Shown here in pieces: positions 47,410 through 58,638 of a stretch of 64,000 nt of DNA; within the stretch, counting starts at the first letter, position 1; each line of letters opens with the position of its first letter. Origin of the DNA: Pseudomonas sp. SJZ079 (GTDB lineage Bacteria; Pseudomonadota; Gammaproteobacteria; Pseudomonadales; Pseudomonadaceae); NCBI RefSeq assembly GCF_007993865.1, contig NZ_VIUH01000005.1:10695-74694 (forward strand), written 5' to 3'. The notes below the pieces were generated by a model that was given only the letters and a program-made list of their open reading frames with translations, was not told the origin of the DNA and ran no database searches. Both the position numbers and the translations under genes were made by a program.

Positions 47410-50046
47410 ATGGGCGAACTGGCCAAAGAAATCCTCCCGGTCAATATCGAAGACGAATTGAAGCAGTCCTACCTCGATTACGCGATGAGCGTAATCGTCG
47501 GGCGTGCTTTGCCGGACGCGCGTGATGGCTTGAAGCCCGTGCACCGCCGCGTACTCTTCGCAATGAGCGAGCTGGGCAACGACTGGAACAAGCCGTACAA
47601 GAAGTCCGCCCGTGTGGTCGGTGACGTGATCGGTAAGTACCACCCGCATGGTGATACTGCGGTGTACGACACCATCGTGCGCATGGCGCAGCCGTTCTCC
47701 CTGCGTTATCTGTTGGTCGATGGCCAGGGCAACTTCGGTTCGGTGGATGGCGACAACGCCGCCGCCATGCGATACACCGAAGTGCGCATGACCAAGCTGG
47801 CTCATGAGCTGCTGGCGGACCTGCACAAGGAAACCGTGGACTGGGTGCCGAACTACGACGGCACCGAGATGATTCCCGCAGTCATGCCGACCAAGGTGCC
47901 CAACCTGCTGGTCAACGGCTCCAGCGGCATCGCCGTGGGCATGGCCACCAATATTCCGCCGCACAACCTTTCCGAGGTGATCGATGGCTGCCTGGCGCTG
48001 ATCGACAATCCCGAGTTGAGCGTCGATGAGCTGATGCAGTACATCCCCGGCCCGGACTTCCCGACTGCCGCGATCATCAACGGCCGTGCCGGCATCATCG
48101 AGGCCTACCGCACCGGGCGTGGGCGTATCCATATCCGCGCTCGCGCCACGTTCGAAGATATCGACAAGGTCGGCGGCCGTCAGCAGATCGTCGTCACCGA
48201 GCTGCCGTACCAGTTGAACAAGGCGCGGTTGATCGAGAAGATCGCCGAGCTGGTGAAAGAGAAGAAGCTCGAGGGTATCACCGAGCTGCGCGACGAGTCG
48301 GACAAGGACGGTATGCGTATCGTCATCGAGCTGCGTCGCGGTGAAGTGCCGGAGGTGATCCTCAATAACCTCTACGCACAAACCCAGATGCAGAGCGTGT
48401 TCGGCATCAACGTGGTGGCCTTGATCGACGGCCAGCCGAAGATTCTCAACCTCAAGGACATGCTCGAAGCCTTTGTCCTGCATCGCCGCGAAGTAGTAAC
48501 CCGGCGTACCGTGTTCGAGCTGCGCAAGGCACGTGAGCGTGGGCATATCCTCGAAGGGCAAGCGGTTGCATTGTCCAACATCGATCCGGTGATCGCCGTG
48601 ATCAAGGCCTCGCCAAGTCCAGCGGAAGCCAAGGCGTCGCTGATCGCCACACCGTGGGAATCCACTGCAGTGGAAGCCATGGTCGAGCGTGCTGGCGCCG
48701 ATGCCTGCCGTCCGGAGGGTCTCGCGCCGGAATTTGGCCTGCGCGATGGCAAGTACTTCCTCTCGCCTGAGCAGGCCCAGGCCATTCTCGATCTGCGTCT
48801 GCACCGTTTGACCGGTCTGGAGCATGAGAAGCTGCTGGGTGAATACCAGGAAATTCTCAATCAGATTGGCGAGCTGATTCGCATCCTCACCAGTGCCGTG
48901 CGTCTGATGGAAGTCATTCGCGAGGAGCTGGAAGGCATCAAGGCCGAGTTCGGCGACGTTCGTCGCACCGAGATTCTCGATGCCCGCCTGGACCTGACCC
49001 TGGGTGACTTGATCACCGAAGAAGAACGTGTGGTGACCATCTCCCACACTGGTTACGCCAAGTCACAACCCTTGGCCGCCTATCAGGCGCAGCGCCGTGG
49101 CGGTAAAGGCAAGTCGGCGACCGGCATCAAGGATGAGGACTACATCGCTCACCTGTTGGTCGCCAATAGCCACACCACGCTGTTGCTGTTCTCCAGCAAG
49201 GGCAAGGTGTACTGGATGAAGACCTATGAGATTCCGGAGGCCTCGCGCGCCGCTCGCGGCCGTCCGCTGGTCAATTTGCTGCCGCTGAGCGAAGGTGAGT
49301 TCATCACCACCATGCTGCCGGTAGAGGAATACACCGAGGGTCACTTCATCTTTATGGCGACCGCTGGCGGTACCGTGAAGAAAACTCCGCTGGAGCAGTT
49401 CAGTCGTCAGCGTAGCGTGGGCCTGATTGCCCTGGAGCTGGATGAAGGTGACACACTGATTTCCGCCTCCATCACCGATGGCAGTCGCGAAGTCATGCTG
49501 TTCTCCGATGGCGGCAAGGTCACGCGCTTCAAGGAGACCGACGTGCGTGCCATGGGTCGTACCGCTCGCGGTGTGCGCGGCATGCGTCTGCCGGAAGGTC
49601 AGAAGCTGATTTCCATGCTGATTCCGGAGGAGGGCAGCGAGATCCTCACCGCATCCGAGCGTGGTTACGGCAAGCGCACTGCAATCTCCGAGTTCCCGGA
49701 ATACAAACGCGGCGGCCAGGGCGTGATTGCCATGGTCAGCAACGAGCGCAATGGCAAGCTGGTCGGCGCCGTACAGGTGCTCGATGGCGAGGAAATCATG
49801 CTGATTTCCGACCAGGGTACCTTGGTGCGGACCCGTGTTGGCGAGGTCTCCAGCCTGGGTCGCAATACCCAGGGGGTGACCCTGATCAAGCTGGCCAAGG
49901 ATGAAAAGCTGGTAGGTCTTGAGCGTGTGCAGGAACCGTCCGAAGTCGAGGACGATGAACTGGAAGGCGAAGAGGCTGCTGGCGAAGAGATTGCAGGCGA
50001 GGCGCTGGACGACCTGGCGGACGACAGTCCGGTCGACCAGGAGTGA
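47410..50046 (+). CDS. gyrA: DNA gyrase subunit A
   Basis: This 878-residue catalytic breakage-reunion subunit has the active-site Tyr at 122 (RYTEVRM). Quinolone-contact positions are Thr83 and Asp87 ([12 protein letters not shown]), the usual wild-type residues in Pseudomonas. The GyrA box (QRRGGKG) begins the C-terminal DNA-wrapping beta-pinwheel, and an acidic tail ([16 protein letters not shown]) ends the protein. AAAAAAGGAAG precedes the ATG. It is shorter than the 923-residue P. aeruginosa protein but close to E. coli (875). Confidence 0.98.
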   Translation: MGELAKEILPVNIEDELKQSYLDYAMSVIVGRALPDARDGLKPVHRRVLFAMSELGNDWNKPYKKSARVVGDVIGKYHPHGDTAVYDTIVRMAQPFSLRYLLVDGQGNFGSVDGDNAAAMRYTEVRMTKLAHELLADLHKETVDWVPNYDGTEMIPAVMPTKVPNLLVNGSSGIAVGMATNIPPHNLSEVIDGCLALIDNPELSVDELMQYIPGPDFPTAAIINGRAGIIEAYRTGRGRIHIRARATFEDIDKVGGRQQIVVTELPYQLNKARLIEKIAELVKEKKLEGITELRDESDKDGMRIVIELRRGEVPEVILNNLYAQTQMQSVFGINVVALIDGQPKILNLKDMLEAFVLHRREVVTRRTVFELRKARERGHILEGQAVALSNIDPVIAVIKASPSPAEAKASLIATPWESTAVEAMVERAGADACRPEGLAPEFGLRDGKYFLSPEQAQAILDLRLHRLTGLEHEKLLGEYQEILNQIGELIRILTSAVRLMEVIREELEGIKAEFGDVRRTEILDARLDLTLGDLITEEERVVTISHTGYAKSQPLAAYQAQRRGGKGKSATGIKDEDYIAHLLVANSHTTLLLFSSKGKVYWMKTYEIPEASRAARGRPLVNLLPLSEGEFITTMLPVEEYTEGHFIFMATAGGTVKKTPLEQFSRQRSVGLIALELDEGDTLISASITDGSREVMLFSDGGKVTRFKETDVRAMGRTARGVRGMRLPEGQKLISMLIPEEGSEILTASERGYGKRTAISEFPEYKRGGQGVIAMVSNERNGKLVGAVQVLDGEEIMLISDQGTLVRTRVGEVSSLGRNTQGVTLIKLAKDEKLVGLERVQEPSEVEDDELEGEEAAGEEIAGEALDDLADDSPVDQE

Positions 50047-50153
50047 CGCGTCTGAGCGGGGCCGGGGCCGCTTCGGCCTCGCTCGCTGCACTGTAGGATT
50101 CGACGGGCATGCCGTGAGCCGGTGGTCCGTCCAACATTTGAGCGAGAGTGGAT

Positions 50154-51239
50154 GTGAGCAAGCGAGCCTTTAACTTCTGCGCCGGCCCTGCCGCGCTTCC
50201 TGAAGCTGTTCTGCAACGCGCCCAGGCGGAGCTCCTCGACTGGCAGGGCAAAGGCCTGTCGGTGATGGAGATGAGTCACCGCAGCGACGAGTACATGGCA
50301 ATTGCCAGCAAGGCTGAGCAGGATCTGCGTGACCTGCTCGCCATTCCCTCCGACTATAAGGTGCTGTTCCTGCAGGGCGGTGCCAGTCAGCAGTTCGCCG
50401 AGATTCCGCTGAACCTGTTGCCGGAAGACGGCGTCGCCGACTACATCGACACCGGTATCTGGTCGAAGAAAAGCATCGACGAGGCTCGCCGCTACGGCAA
50501 CATCAACGTCGCCGCCAGCGCTAAACCCTACGACTATTTTGCTATTCCCGGGCAGAACGAGTGGCAGCTGTCGAAAGATGCCGCCTACCTGCACTACGCC
50601 AGCAATGAAACCATTGGCGGCCTGGAGTTTGACTGGGTTCCCGAGGTCGGCGACGTGCCGTTGGTGGCGGACATGTCCTCGGACATCCTTTCGCGCCCCC
50701 TCGATGTGTCGAAATTCGGTCTGATCTACGCCGGTGCGCAGAAGAACATCGGCCCCAGTGGTCTAGTGGTGGTGATTGTCCGCGAAGACCTGCTCGGACG
50801 TGCCCGCAGCGCCTGCCCCACCATGCTCAACTACAAGATCGCCGCCGACAACGGCTCGATGTACAACACCCCGGCGACCTTCTCCTGGTACCTCTCCGGC
50901 CTGGTCTTCGAGTGGCTGAAGGAGTTGGGCGGTGTTGAAGTCATGGAGCAGCGTAATCGCGCCAAGAAGGAGCTGCTGTACGGCGCCATCGACAGCAGCG
51001 AGCTGTACAGCAACCCAATCGCCAAGAATGCCCGCTCCTGGATGAACGTGCCGTTTCGTTTGGCCGATGAGCGTTTGGACCAGCCGTTCCTCGCGGGCGC
51101 CGACGCCCGTGGTCTGCTCAACCTCAAGGGCCATCGCTCGGTTGGCGGTATGCGCGCATCCATCTATAACGCGGTAGGTCTCGACGCGGTGCAGGCCCTG
51201 GTGGCCTACATGGCGGAGTTCGAGAAGGAGCACGGCTGA
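50154..51239 (+). CDS. serC: Phosphoserine aminotransferase
   Basis: This 361-residue PLP enzyme makes 3-phosphoserine and also serves pyridoxal phosphate synthesis. Start SKRAFNFCAGPAALPEAVL is standard for SerC. The PLP lysine is in YAGAQKNIGPSG. The GTG at 50154 is preferred to the GTG two codons earlier because it gives the usual length and has GAGAG correctly placed. Its stop overlaps the pheA start by one base. Confidence 0.97.
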   Translation: MSKRAFNFCAGPAALPEAVLQRAQAELLDWQGKGLSVMEMSHRSDEYMAIASKAEQDLRDLLAIPSDYKVLFLQGGASQQFAEIPLNLLPEDGVADYIDTGIWSKKSIDEARRYGNINVAASAKPYDYFAIPGQNEWQLSKDAAYLHYASNETIGGLEFDWVPEVGDVPLVADMSSDILSRPLDVSKFGLIYAGAQKNIGPSGLVVVIVREDLLGRARSACPTMLNYKIAADNGSMYNTPATFSWYLSGLVFEWLKELGGVEVMEQRNRAKKELLYGAIDSSELYSNPIAKNARSWMNVPFRLADERLDQPFLAGADARGLLNLKGHRSVGGMRASIYNAVGLDAVQALVAYMAEFEKEHG

Positions 51240-52333
51240 TGTCCGAGCAAGAACTGCAGGCCCTGCGTCTGCGCATTGATAATCTCGATGAGAAAATCCT
51301 TGAGCTGATCAGTGACCGTGCGCGTTGCGCCGAAGAGGTGGCGCGGGTCAAGATGAAGGCGCTGCCGGAAGGCGAGAAACCGGTGTTCTACCGTCCGGAG
51401 CGCGAGGCCGAGGTGCTCAAGCGCATCATGCAGCGCAATCAGGGGCCGCTGGACAACGAGGAAATGGCGCGCTTGTTCCGCGAAATCATGTCCTCATGCC
51501 TGGCCCTGGAAAACCCGCTCAAGGTCGCCTACCTCGGTCCGGAGGGCACCTTCTCCCAGGCGGCGGCGATGAAGCACTTCGGCCACGCGGTGATAAGTGT
51601 GCCTATGGCGGCGATCGACGAAGTATTCCGCGAGGTGGCTGCCGGTGCAGTCAACTTCGGTGTGGTGCCGGTGGAAAACTCTACCGAGGGCGCGATCAAC
51701 CATACCCTCGACAGCTTCCTCGAGCACGACATGGTGATCTGTGGTGAGGTCGAATTGCGCATTCACCACCATCTGTTGGTCGGCGAAACCACCAAGACCG
51801 ACAGGATTACGCGGATTTATTCGCACGCGCAGTCGTTGGCCCAGTGCCGCAAGTGGCTGGATGCGCATTACCCGAATGTCGAGCGGGTCGCGGTGTCGAG
51901 CAATGCGGATGCGGCCAAACGGGTGAAGGGTGAGTGGAATTCGGCGGCGATTGCCGGTGATATGGCGGCGAATCTCTATGGTCTGACTAAACTGGCCGAG
52001 AAAATCGAAGACCGCCCGGATAACTCCACGCGCTTCTTGATCATCGGCAGCCAGGAAGTGCCACCGACCGGCGACGACAAGACCTCGATCATCGTGTCGA
52101 TGAGCAACAAGCCCGGCGCCTTGCATGAACTGCTGGTGCCGTTCCATCACAATGGTATCGACCTGACCCGCATCGAAACCCGTCCCTCGCGCAGTGGCAA
52201 GTGGACCTACGTATTCTTCATCGACTTCGTTGGGCATCATCGCGATCCGCTGATCAAGGACGTGCTTGAAAAGATTAACCAGGAAGCCGTGGCGCTCAAG
52301 GTGCTGGGTTCCTATCCCAAGGCGGTTCTGTAG
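51239..52333 (+). CDS. pheA: Chorismate mutase / prephenate dehydratase
   Basis: This 364-residue bifunctional P-protein acts in phenylalanine synthesis. The AroQ-type mutase occupies about residues 1-90 (RLRIDNLDEKILELISDRA). The dehydratase begins VAYLGPEGTFSQAA and includes ENSTEGAINHTLD. The ACT domain for Phe feedback ends the protein (NKPGALHELLVPF, then ETRPSRSGKW). It is translationally coupled to serC. An AGCCTG/CAGGCT hairpin without a T-run lies in the gap to hisC. Confidence 0.97.
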   Translation: MSEQELQALRLRIDNLDEKILELISDRARCAEEVARVKMKALPEGEKPVFYRPEREAEVLKRIMQRNQGPLDNEEMARLFREIMSSCLALENPLKVAYLGPEGTFSQAAAMKHFGHAVISVPMAAIDEVFREVAAGAVNFGVVPVENSTEGAINHTLDSFLEHDMVICGEVELRIHHHLLVGETTKTDRITRIYSHAQSLAQCRKWLDAHYPNVERVAVSSNADAAKRVKGEWNSAAIAGDMAANLYGLTKLAEKIEDRPDNSTRFLIIGSQEVPPTGDDKTSIIVSMSNKPGALHELLVPFHHNGIDLTRIETRPSRSGKWTYVFFIDFVGHHRDPLIKDVLEKINQEAVALKVLGSYPKAVL

Positions 52334-52424
52334 ATTGCCTGCCCGTTAGCCTGGGGTAATCAGGCTGCGGGTGTGAGAGGGCGGGCGCGCCGCGTGAGTG
52401 GGACGGATCAACAAGAGGCAAGTA

Positions 52425-53534
52425 ATGAGCTGTGATTTCCTCGGCCTGGCCCAGCCAGGCGTGCAAAAGCTGTCGCCCTATGTACCGGGCAAGCCGGTGG
52501 ACGAGTTGGCTCGCGAACTGGATCTCGATCCGACGAGCATCGTCAAGCTGGCCAGTAACGAGAACCCGCTGGGGCCGAGTCCCCGGGTGCTGGAGGCGAT
52601 TAGCGCCGAACTGGCTGAACTGACGCGTTACCCCGACGGTAATGGTTTCGCCCTGAAGCGCCAGTTGGCGGCGCACTGCGGCGTAGCGCTGAATCAGGTC
52701 ACTCTGGGCAACGGCTCCAATGACATCCTCGAGTTGGTCGCTCGCGCCTACCTGGCGCCGGGCTTGAACGCGGTGTTCAGTGAGCATGCCTTTGCCGTAT
52801 ATCCGATCGCCACTCAGGCGGTCGGTGCGCAGGGTAAGGCGGTGCCGGCCAAAGATTACGGCCATGACCTGGATGGCATGCTCGCGGCCATCGATGAGAA
52901 CACCCGCGTGCTCTTCGTTGCCAACCCCAACAACCCTACCGGTACCTGGTTTGGCCCGCAGGCGCTGAGCGATTTTCTCGCGCGGGTGCCGGAGCGCGTG
53001 CTGGTGGTGCTGGACGAGGCCTACATCGAGTACGCCGAAGGCGACGAGTTGCCGGACGGCCTCGATTACCTGAGTCAATACCCGAATCTGCTGGTCTCGC
53101 GCACCTTCTCCAAGGCTTACGGTCTGGCCGCGCTGCGTGTGGGTTATGGGATCAGCTCGGCGGCGGTCGCCGATGTGCTGAATCGCGTGCGTCAGCCGTT
53201 CAACGTCAACAGCCTGGCGTTGGCTGCGGCCTGTGCGGCGCTGAGTGATACCGAGTACCTGGCGCACAGTCGCCGGGTCAACGATGCCGGTATGGCGCAA
53301 CTGCAGGAAGGTTTCCAGGCGATGGGCTTGAGCTGGATTCCATCGAAGGGCAATTTCATCGCCGTCGACCTGGGGCGTGAATCCATGCCGCTTTACCAGG
53401 CCCTGCTGCGCGAGGGGGTAATCGTGCGTCCAGTCGCCAATTACGGTATGCCGCATCACCTGCGAGTGTCCATTGGCTTGCCGGAAGAGAATGCCCGCTT
53501 CCTCGAGGCGTTGGCCAAGGTGCTCGACGCGTGA
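52425..53534 (+). CDS. hisC: Histidinol-phosphate aminotransferase
   Basis: This 369-residue fold-type I PLP aminotransferase carries the PLP lysine in SRTFSKAYGLAALRVGY and the NPNNPTGTW motif. In this operon position, between pheA and tyrA-aroA, the enzyme (HisC2 type in Pseudomonas) may also transaminate aromatic keto acids. The chosen ATG has GAGG about nine bases upstream. Its stop overlaps the next start (GTGA). Confidence 0.94.
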   Translation: MSCDFLGLAQPGVQKLSPYVPGKPVDELARELDLDPTSIVKLASNENPLGPSPRVLEAISAELAELTRYPDGNGFALKRQLAAHCGVALNQVTLGNGSNDILELVARAYLAPGLNAVFSEHAFAVYPIATQAVGAQGKAVPAKDYGHDLDGMLAAIDENTRVLFVANPNNPTGTWFGPQALSDFLARVPERVLVVLDEAYIEYAEGDELPDGLDYLSQYPNLLVSRTFSKAYGLAALRVGYGISSAAVADVLNRVRQPFNVNSLALAAACAALSDTEYLAHSRRVNDAGMAQLQEGFQAMGLSWIPSKGNFIAVDLGRESMPLYQALLREGVIVRPVANYGMPHHLRVSIGLPEENARFLEALAKVLDA

Positions 53535-55789
53535 GTGAGTTGAAGGCTGCAGCCGTCAATAAGGTGCAATCCAATGCTCCGATAATCGGTCGCCTGGTGG
53601 TGGTCGGTCTCGGGCTGATCGGCGGCTCTTTCGCCAAGGGTCTGCGTGAGCGCGGCGTCTGTCGTGAGGTGGTGGGCGTCGATCTCGATCCGCAGTCGCG
53701 TCGCCTGGCCGTCGAGCTGGGTGTTGTCGATCGCTGTGAGGAGCATCTGGCTATCGCCTGTCAGGGCGCCGAGGTGATTCAGCTGGCGGTGCCTATCCTG
53801 GCGATGGAAAAGCTGCTGGGTGAGCTGGCCAAACTTGATTTGGGTGCGGCCGTGCTGACCGATGTCGGCAGCGCCAAGGGCAATGTGGTGCGTGCCGCTC
53901 GTGTGGCCTTTGGCGAGATGCCGGCGCGTTTCGTGCCGGGTCACCCGATTGCCGGGTCCGAACAGAGTGGGGTCGAGGCAGCCAATGTCGAACTGTTCCG
54001 CCGGCACAAAGTGATTCTGACGCCGCTGCAGCAAACCGATGCGCAGGCCGTGCAGCTGGTCGATCGTCTCTGGCGTGAGCTGGGGGCGGATGTCGAGCAG
54101 ATGCAAGTCGAGCATCATGATCATGTGCTCGCCGCGACCAGCCATCTGCCGCATCTATTGGCGTTCGGTCTGGTCGACTCGTTGGCCAAGCGCGGCGAGA
54201 ATCTGGAAATATTTCGCTATGCAGCCGGGGGCTTTCGCGATTTTACGCGGATTGCCGGCAGCGACCCGGTGATGTGGCACGACATCTTTCTCGCGAATCG
54301 CGAGGCGGTGCTGCGCAACCTGGATGTATTTCGCGCCGACCTCGACGCATTGCGTGATGCGGTCGACGCAGGGGACGGGCATCAACTGTTGGGCGTGTTC
54401 ACCCGCGCCCGCGTGGCTCGCGAGCATTTCAGCAAAATTTTAGCCCGTAGGGCCTATGTGGACGCTATGCACTCGAATGATCTGATTTTCCTGGCTAATC
54501 CCGGTGGCACGCTTTCTGGACGAATTCGCGTTCCGGGCGACAAATCCATTTCTCACCGCTCGATCATGCTCGGTTCGCTGGCCGAAGGCACGACCGAGGT
54601 CGAGGGCTTTCTCGAGGGCGAAGATGCCCTGGCGACCCTGCAGGCATTCCGCGACATGGGGGTGGTCATCGAAGGCCCGCACCATGGTCGTGTGACCATT
54701 CACGGGGTTGGTCTGCATGGCTTGCAGCCGCCACCTGGGCCGATCTACCTGGGTAATTCGGGCACCTCCATGCGCCTGCTCTCTGGCTTGCTGGCGGCGC
54801 AATCGTTCGACACCACCCTGACCGGCGACGCTTCGCTGACCAAGCGGCCGATGAATCGTGTGGCCAAGCCGCTGCGTGCCATGGGGGCGTTGATCGAGAC
54901 GGCCGCCGAGGGGCGTCCGCCGCTGACTATTCGCGGTGGTCGCCGCTTGGGCGGCATGACCTATGAAATGCCGATGGCCAGCGCCCAGGTGAAGTCCAGC
55001 CTGTTGCTCGCCGGACTCTATGCGGCCGGTACCACCACGGTGATTGAGCCGGCGCCGACTCGCGATCATACCGAGCGTATGCTGCGCGGCTTTGGTTATC
55101 CGGTAGCAGTCGAGGGCAAGGCCGCGACCGTTGAATCCGGGCACAAGCTGACGGCGACGCATATCGAGGTGCCAGCGGATATCTCCTCGGCGGCATTCTT
55201 CCTGGTCGCGGCAAGTATTGCCGAAGGCTCGGAGCTGCTGCTTGAGCATGTCGGCGTCAATCCGACCCGCACTGGCGTCATCGACATCCTCAAGTTGATG
55301 GGCGGCGATATCAGTCTGGAAAACCAGCGCGAAGTCGGCGGCGAGCCAGTGGCGGACATTCGTGTGCGCTCGGCCAAGCTCAAGGGCATCGATATTCCAG
55401 AAGACCTGGTGCCATTGGCGATCGACGAGTTTCCGGTGTTGTTTGTCGCGGCCGCCTGCGCCGAAGGTCGCACCGTGCTGCGCGGCGCCGAAGAGCTGCG
55501 GGTCAAGGAGTCGGACCGTATTCAGGTCATGGCCGACGGCTTGCGGGCGCTGGGCGTCAGGGCCGAGCCGACACCCGATGGCATCATCATCGAGGGCAGC
55601 AGCATCGGTGGCGGCGAGGTGCACAGCCACGGCGATCACCGTATCGCCATGGCCTTTAGCGTGGCTTCGTTGCGCGCTACAGCGCCGATTCGGATCCATG
55701 ATTGCGCCAACGTCGCGACCTCCTTCCCGAATTTTCTCGCCTTGGCCGGTCAGGTCGGTATTCGGGTCGGCGAGGAGGCTAAGTCATGA
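53531..55789 (+). CDS. Prephenate dehydrogenase - EPSP synthase fusion
   Basis: This 752-residue two-enzyme protein is known in Pseudomonas. Residues 1 to about 310 are a TyrA dehydrogenase with the NAD motif [15 protein letters not shown] and [11 protein letters not shown]. The rest is AroA (EPSP synthase) from about residue 325. The AroA half carries GDKS (336-339), SAQVK (484-488), RDHTE (511-515) and NPTR (577-580). This is the set of four motifs used to define class II, glyphosate-tolerant-type enzymes. Both ends overlap their neighbours (GTGA with hisC, ATGA with cmk). Confidence 0.96.
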   Translation: MSELKAAAVNKVQSNAPIIGRLVVVGLGLIGGSFAKGLRERGVCREVVGVDLDPQSRRLAVELGVVDRCEEHLAIACQGAEVIQLAVPILAMEKLLGELAKLDLGAAVLTDVGSAKGNVVRAARVAFGEMPARFVPGHPIAGSEQSGVEAANVELFRRHKVILTPLQQTDAQAVQLVDRLWRELGADVEQMQVEHHDHVLAATSHLPHLLAFGLVDSLAKRGENLEIFRYAAGGFRDFTRIAGSDPVMWHDIFLANREAVLRNLDVFRADLDALRDAVDAGDGHQLLGVFTRARVAREHFSKILARRAYVDAMHSNDLIFLANPGGTLSGRIRVPGDKSISHRSIMLGSLAEGTTEVEGFLEGEDALATLQAFRDMGVVIEGPHHGRVTIHGVGLHGLQPPPGPIYLGNSGTSMRLLSGLLAAQSFDTTLTGDASLTKRPMNRVAKPLRAMGALIETAAEGRPPLTIRGGRRLGGMTYEMPMASAQVKSSLLLAGLYAAGTTTVIEPAPTRDHTERMLRGFGYPVAVEGKAATVESGHKLTATHIEVPADISSAAFFLVAASIAEGSELLLEHVGVNPTRTGVIDILKLMGGDISLENQREVGGEPVADIRVRSAKLKGIDIPEDLVPLAIDEFPVLFVAAACAEGRTVLRGAEELRVKESDRIQVMADGLRALGVRAEPTPDGIIIEGSSIGGGEVHSHGDHRIAMAFSVASLRATAPIRIHDCANVATSFPNFLALAGQVGIRVGEEAKS

Positions 55790-56475
55790 CTGTCCAGGCG
55801 CCGGTAATCACCATCGATGGGCCGAGCGGGTCGGGCAAAGGCACCGTGGCCGGGCTGCTGGCTCAGCGGTTGGGTTGGTGTCTGCTCGACTCAGGGGCGC
55901 TATATCGTCTGCTGGCGTTTGCCGCGCGTAATCATGGCGTCGACCTGACCAACGAAGAGGCAATGAAAGTGCTCGCCGCTCATCTGGATGTGCAATTCGT
56001 TGCGGTCGCTGATGGCCAGGGTCAACGAATTATTCTGGAGGGCGAGGAAGTGACTGACGCCATCCGTAATGAGCAGATCGGTGCGGGCGCCTCCCAGGTC
56101 GCCGCGCTTCCGGCTGTGCGCGAGGCGTTGTTGCAGCGTCAGCGGGCCTTCCTGGAGATGCCGGGCTTGGTGGCCGATGGTCGGGACATGGGCACCGTGG
56201 TGTTTCCAGAGGCGCCGTTAAAAGTGTTCTTGACCGCCAGCGCGGAAGAGCGCGCCCGGCGGCGTTACTTGCAGTTGAAGGCCAAGGGCGATGATGTTAA
56301 TCTTGCGAGTCTCCTCGACGAGATTCGTGCACGTGATGAGCGCGATATCCAGCGCGCAGTGGCTCCGCTCAAGCCGGCAGCCGATGCGATTCAACTGGAT
56401 TCCACGGATCTTTCGATCGAGCAGGTGCTGCAACGAATTCTAAGCGAAGTCGCCAACCGCGATCTCGCTGAGTGA
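55786..56475 (+). CDS. cmk: Cytidylate kinase
   Basis: This 229-residue (d)CMP kinase has the P-loop GPSGSGKGT, a CMP-binding insert ([15 protein letters not shown]), and the lid block [13 protein letters not shown]. Its start overlaps the AroA stop. A hairpin followed by T residues lies between it and rpsA. Confidence 0.96.
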   Translation: MTVQAPVITIDGPSGSGKGTVAGLLAQRLGWCLLDSGALYRLLAFAARNHGVDLTNEEAMKVLAAHLDVQFVAVADGQGQRIILEGEEVTDAIRNEQIGAGASQVAALPAVREALLQRQRAFLEMPGLVADGRDMGTVVFPEAPLKVFLTASAEERARRRYLQLKAKGDDVNLASLLDEIRARDERDIQRAVAPLKPAADAIQLDSTDLSIEQVLQRILSEVANRDLAE

Positions 56476-56509
56476 GAAGAACCGCAGCGTAAGCTGAGCG
56501 GTTCGCAAG

Positions 56510-56552
56510 GAGGCATGCGGGAGACCAGTCCTAGTCCCGTAGGCCTCTTTTT
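56510..56552 (+). terminator. Terminator or attenuator between cmk and rpsA
   Basis: GAGGC-A-TGCGGGA pairs with TCCCGTA-G-GCCTC (one mismatch, one G-T) around a 12-base loop. TTTTT follows. It would end the serC-cmk operon or reduce read-through into rpsA. Confidence 0.75.
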
Positions 56553-56564
56553 ATATGAACGTAC

Positions 56565-56604
56565 CCACATTGTCTGGAATGTGGTTTGGGCAGATTTCCT
56601 GCCC
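56565..56604 (+). promoter_or_regulatory. Two-hairpin leader of rpsA
   Basis: CCACATT-GTCTGG-AATGTGG and GGGCAG-ATTTC-CTGCCC form two perfect hairpins, the second ending 18 bases before the ATG. In E. coli a leader of stacked hairpins lets S1 repress its own translation; the same role is inferred here. An AGGAA follows at 56613. Confidence 0.6.
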
Positions 56605-56622
56605 TGAACAACAGGAATCAAC

Positions 56623-58302
56623 ATGAGCGAAAGCTTTGCGGAACTCTTTGAAGAAAGCCTAAAAACTCTCAACCTTCAGCCGGGCGCAATCATCACCGGT
56701 ATCGTTGTCGATATCGACGGTGACTGGGTCACAGTTCACGCCGGTCTGAAGTCCGAGGGCGTCATCCCGCTCGAGCAGTTCTTCAACGAACAAGGCGAGC
56801 TGACCATCAAGGTCGGTGACGAAGTTCACGTCGCGCTGGACGCGGTTGAAGATGGCTTCGGTGAAACCAAGCTGTCCCGCGAGAAAGCCAAGCGCGCTGA
56901 GTGCTGGATTGTTCTGGAAGCAGCTTTCGCCGCTGAGGAAGTGGTTAAGGGCGTTATCAACGGTAAGGTTAAGGGCGGCTTCACTGTCGACGTTAACGGC
57001 ATCCGTGCGTTCCTGCCAGGTTCCTTGGTCGATGTGCGTCCGGTGCGTGATACCACTCACCTGGAAGGCAAAGAGCTCGAATTCAAGGTCATCAAGCTGG
57101 ACCAGAAGCGCAACAACGTTGTCGTTTCCCGTCGCAGCGTACTGGAAGCCGAGAACAGCGCCGAGCGCGAAGCTCTGCTCGAGTCCCTGCAGGAAGGCCA
57201 GCAAGTCAAAGGTATCGTCAAGAATCTCACGGATTACGGCGCATTCGTCGATCTGGGCGGCGTCGACGGCCTGTTGCACATCACAGACATGGCTTGGAAG
57301 CGTATCAAGCATCCGTCTGAAATCGTCAACGTTGGCGATGAGATCGATGTCAAGATCCTCAAGTACGATCGTGAGCGCAACCGCGTTTCCCTGGGCCTCA
57401 AGCAGCTGGGCGAAGATCCGTGGGTTGCCATCAAGGCACGTTACCCGCAGGACACTCGTGTTACTGCGCGCGTAACCAACCTGACCGACTACGGCTGCTT
57501 CGCAGAGCTGGAGGAAGGTGTGGAAGGCCTGGTGCACGTATCCGAAATGGATTGGACCAACAAGAACATCCACCCGTCGAAAGTCGTTCAGGTTGGCGAC
57601 GAAGTGGAAGTCATGGTTCTGGATATCGACGAAGAGCGTCGTCGTATCTCCCTGGGTATCAAGCAGTGCAAAACTAACCCGTGGGAAGATTTCTCGGGTC
57701 AGTTCAACAAGGGTGACAAGATCTCCGGCACCATCAAGTCGATCACCGATTTCGGTATCTTCATTGGTCTGGATGGCGGCATCGACGGCCTGGTTCACCT
57801 GTCCGACATCTCCTGGAACGAAGTGGGCGAAGAAGCCGTACGTCGTTTCAAGAAGGGCGATGAGCTGGATACCGTTATCCTCTCCGTTGATCCGGAGCGT
57901 GAGCGCATCTCCCTGGGCATCAAGCAGCTGGAAGAAGATCCGTTCTCCGACTACGTTGCCATTAACGATAAAGGCGCCATCGTGCGCGGTACCGTTAAAG
58001 AAGTTGACGCTAAGGGCGCTGTAATCACCCTGGCTGAAGGCATCGAAGCCACACTGAAAGCCTCCGAAATCAGCCGTGACCGCGTTGAAGACGCGCGTAA
58101 CGTGTTGAAGGAAGGCGAAGAAGTCGAAGCTAAGATCATCAGCGTCGACCGTAAGAGTCGTGTTATCAGCCTGTCGATCAAATCGAAAGACGTCGCTGAC
58201 GACAAAGATGCAATCAAGGAACTGCGTAAGCAGGACGTTGAGACTGCCGGTCCGACCACCATTGGTGATCTGATTCGTGCACAAATGGAAAACCAGAACT
58301 AA
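56623..58302 (+). CDS. rpsA: 30S ribosomal protein S1
   Basis: This 559-residue mRNA-binding ribosomal protein has six S1 OB-fold repeats. The third shows [20 protein letters not shown], and the next repeats follow at regular spacing of about 87 residues. It starts [13 protein letters not shown] as in E. coli. The codon set differs visibly from neighbours (more T- and C-ending optimal codons), as expected for a very highly expressed gene. Confidence 0.98.
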   Translation: MSESFAELFEESLKTLNLQPGAIITGIVVDIDGDWVTVHAGLKSEGVIPLEQFFNEQGELTIKVGDEVHVALDAVEDGFGETKLSREKAKRAECWIVLEAAFAAEEVVKGVINGKVKGGFTVDVNGIRAFLPGSLVDVRPVRDTTHLEGKELEFKVIKLDQKRNNVVVSRRSVLEAENSAEREALLESLQEGQQVKGIVKNLTDYGAFVDLGGVDGLLHITDMAWKRIKHPSEIVNVGDEIDVKILKYDRERNRVSLGLKQLGEDPWVAIKARYPQDTRVTARVTNLTDYGCFAELEEGVEGLVHVSEMDWTNKNIHPSKVVQVGDEVEVMVLDIDEERRRISLGIKQCKTNPWEDFSGQFNKGDKISGTIKSITDFGIFIGLDGGIDGLVHLSDISWNEVGEEAVRRFKKGDELDTVILSVDPERERISLGIKQLEEDPFSDYVAINDKGAIVRGTVKEVDAKGAVITLAEGIEATLKASEISRDRVEDARNVLKEGEEVEAKIISVDRKSRVISLSIKSKDVADDKDAIKELRKQDVETAGPTTIGDLIRAQMENQN

Positions 58303-58320
58303 GTTCGGGTAATCCAGAAA

Positions 58321-58346
58321 AAGGGCGACTTCGGTCGCCCTTTTTT
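58321..58346 (+). terminator. Rho-independent terminator of rpsA
   Basis: AAGGGCGAC-TTCG-GTCGCCCTT is a stable tetraloop hairpin followed by T residues, 19 bases after the rpsA stop. Confidence 0.95.
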
Positions 58347-58638
58347 GTGCCTGTAAGAAAGTATCAGACCCTAGGTGTCTTCCGTGCAGCGGCTCGCCCC
58401 TGAGCGCGAGGATACCTGGGCTCACAGGGATGGCGAGGTCTCCGTCAAGCAGTCTGCAGCCCTGTCGCTTGGGCATGCCAGGTTGTCCGGGCGTTATCCG
58501 CGCTATTTGGAATTTCCCCCTTTACTTTTTGCGGTCTGGCTCCTCTGTAAAGCCTTGCGGGCTGTTCAAGCTCTGCGCAACGTGCTAAAAACTGGAATAG
58601 GTCAAATGATCTAGCCGCTTGAAAAAGAAGGGAAAACC

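Noticed and set aside
47404..49047. 547-codon open frame antisense to gyrA
   Set aside because: Shadow of GC-rich codon use on the opposite strand; the sequence is His/Gln/Leu-rich without family motifs.
54440..55699. 419-codon open frame antisense to the AroA half
   Set aside because: Typical antisense shadow; the sense strand has all catalytic motifs.
56659..58476. 605-codon open frame antisense to rpsA
   Set aside because: It mirrors the strongly biased codons of rpsA, has no start signal or recognisable domain, and rpsA is certain.
58375..58614. Possible 79-residue gene between rpsA and ihfB
   Set aside because: No ribosome site, no family resemblance and unconvincing codon use; left as spacer.
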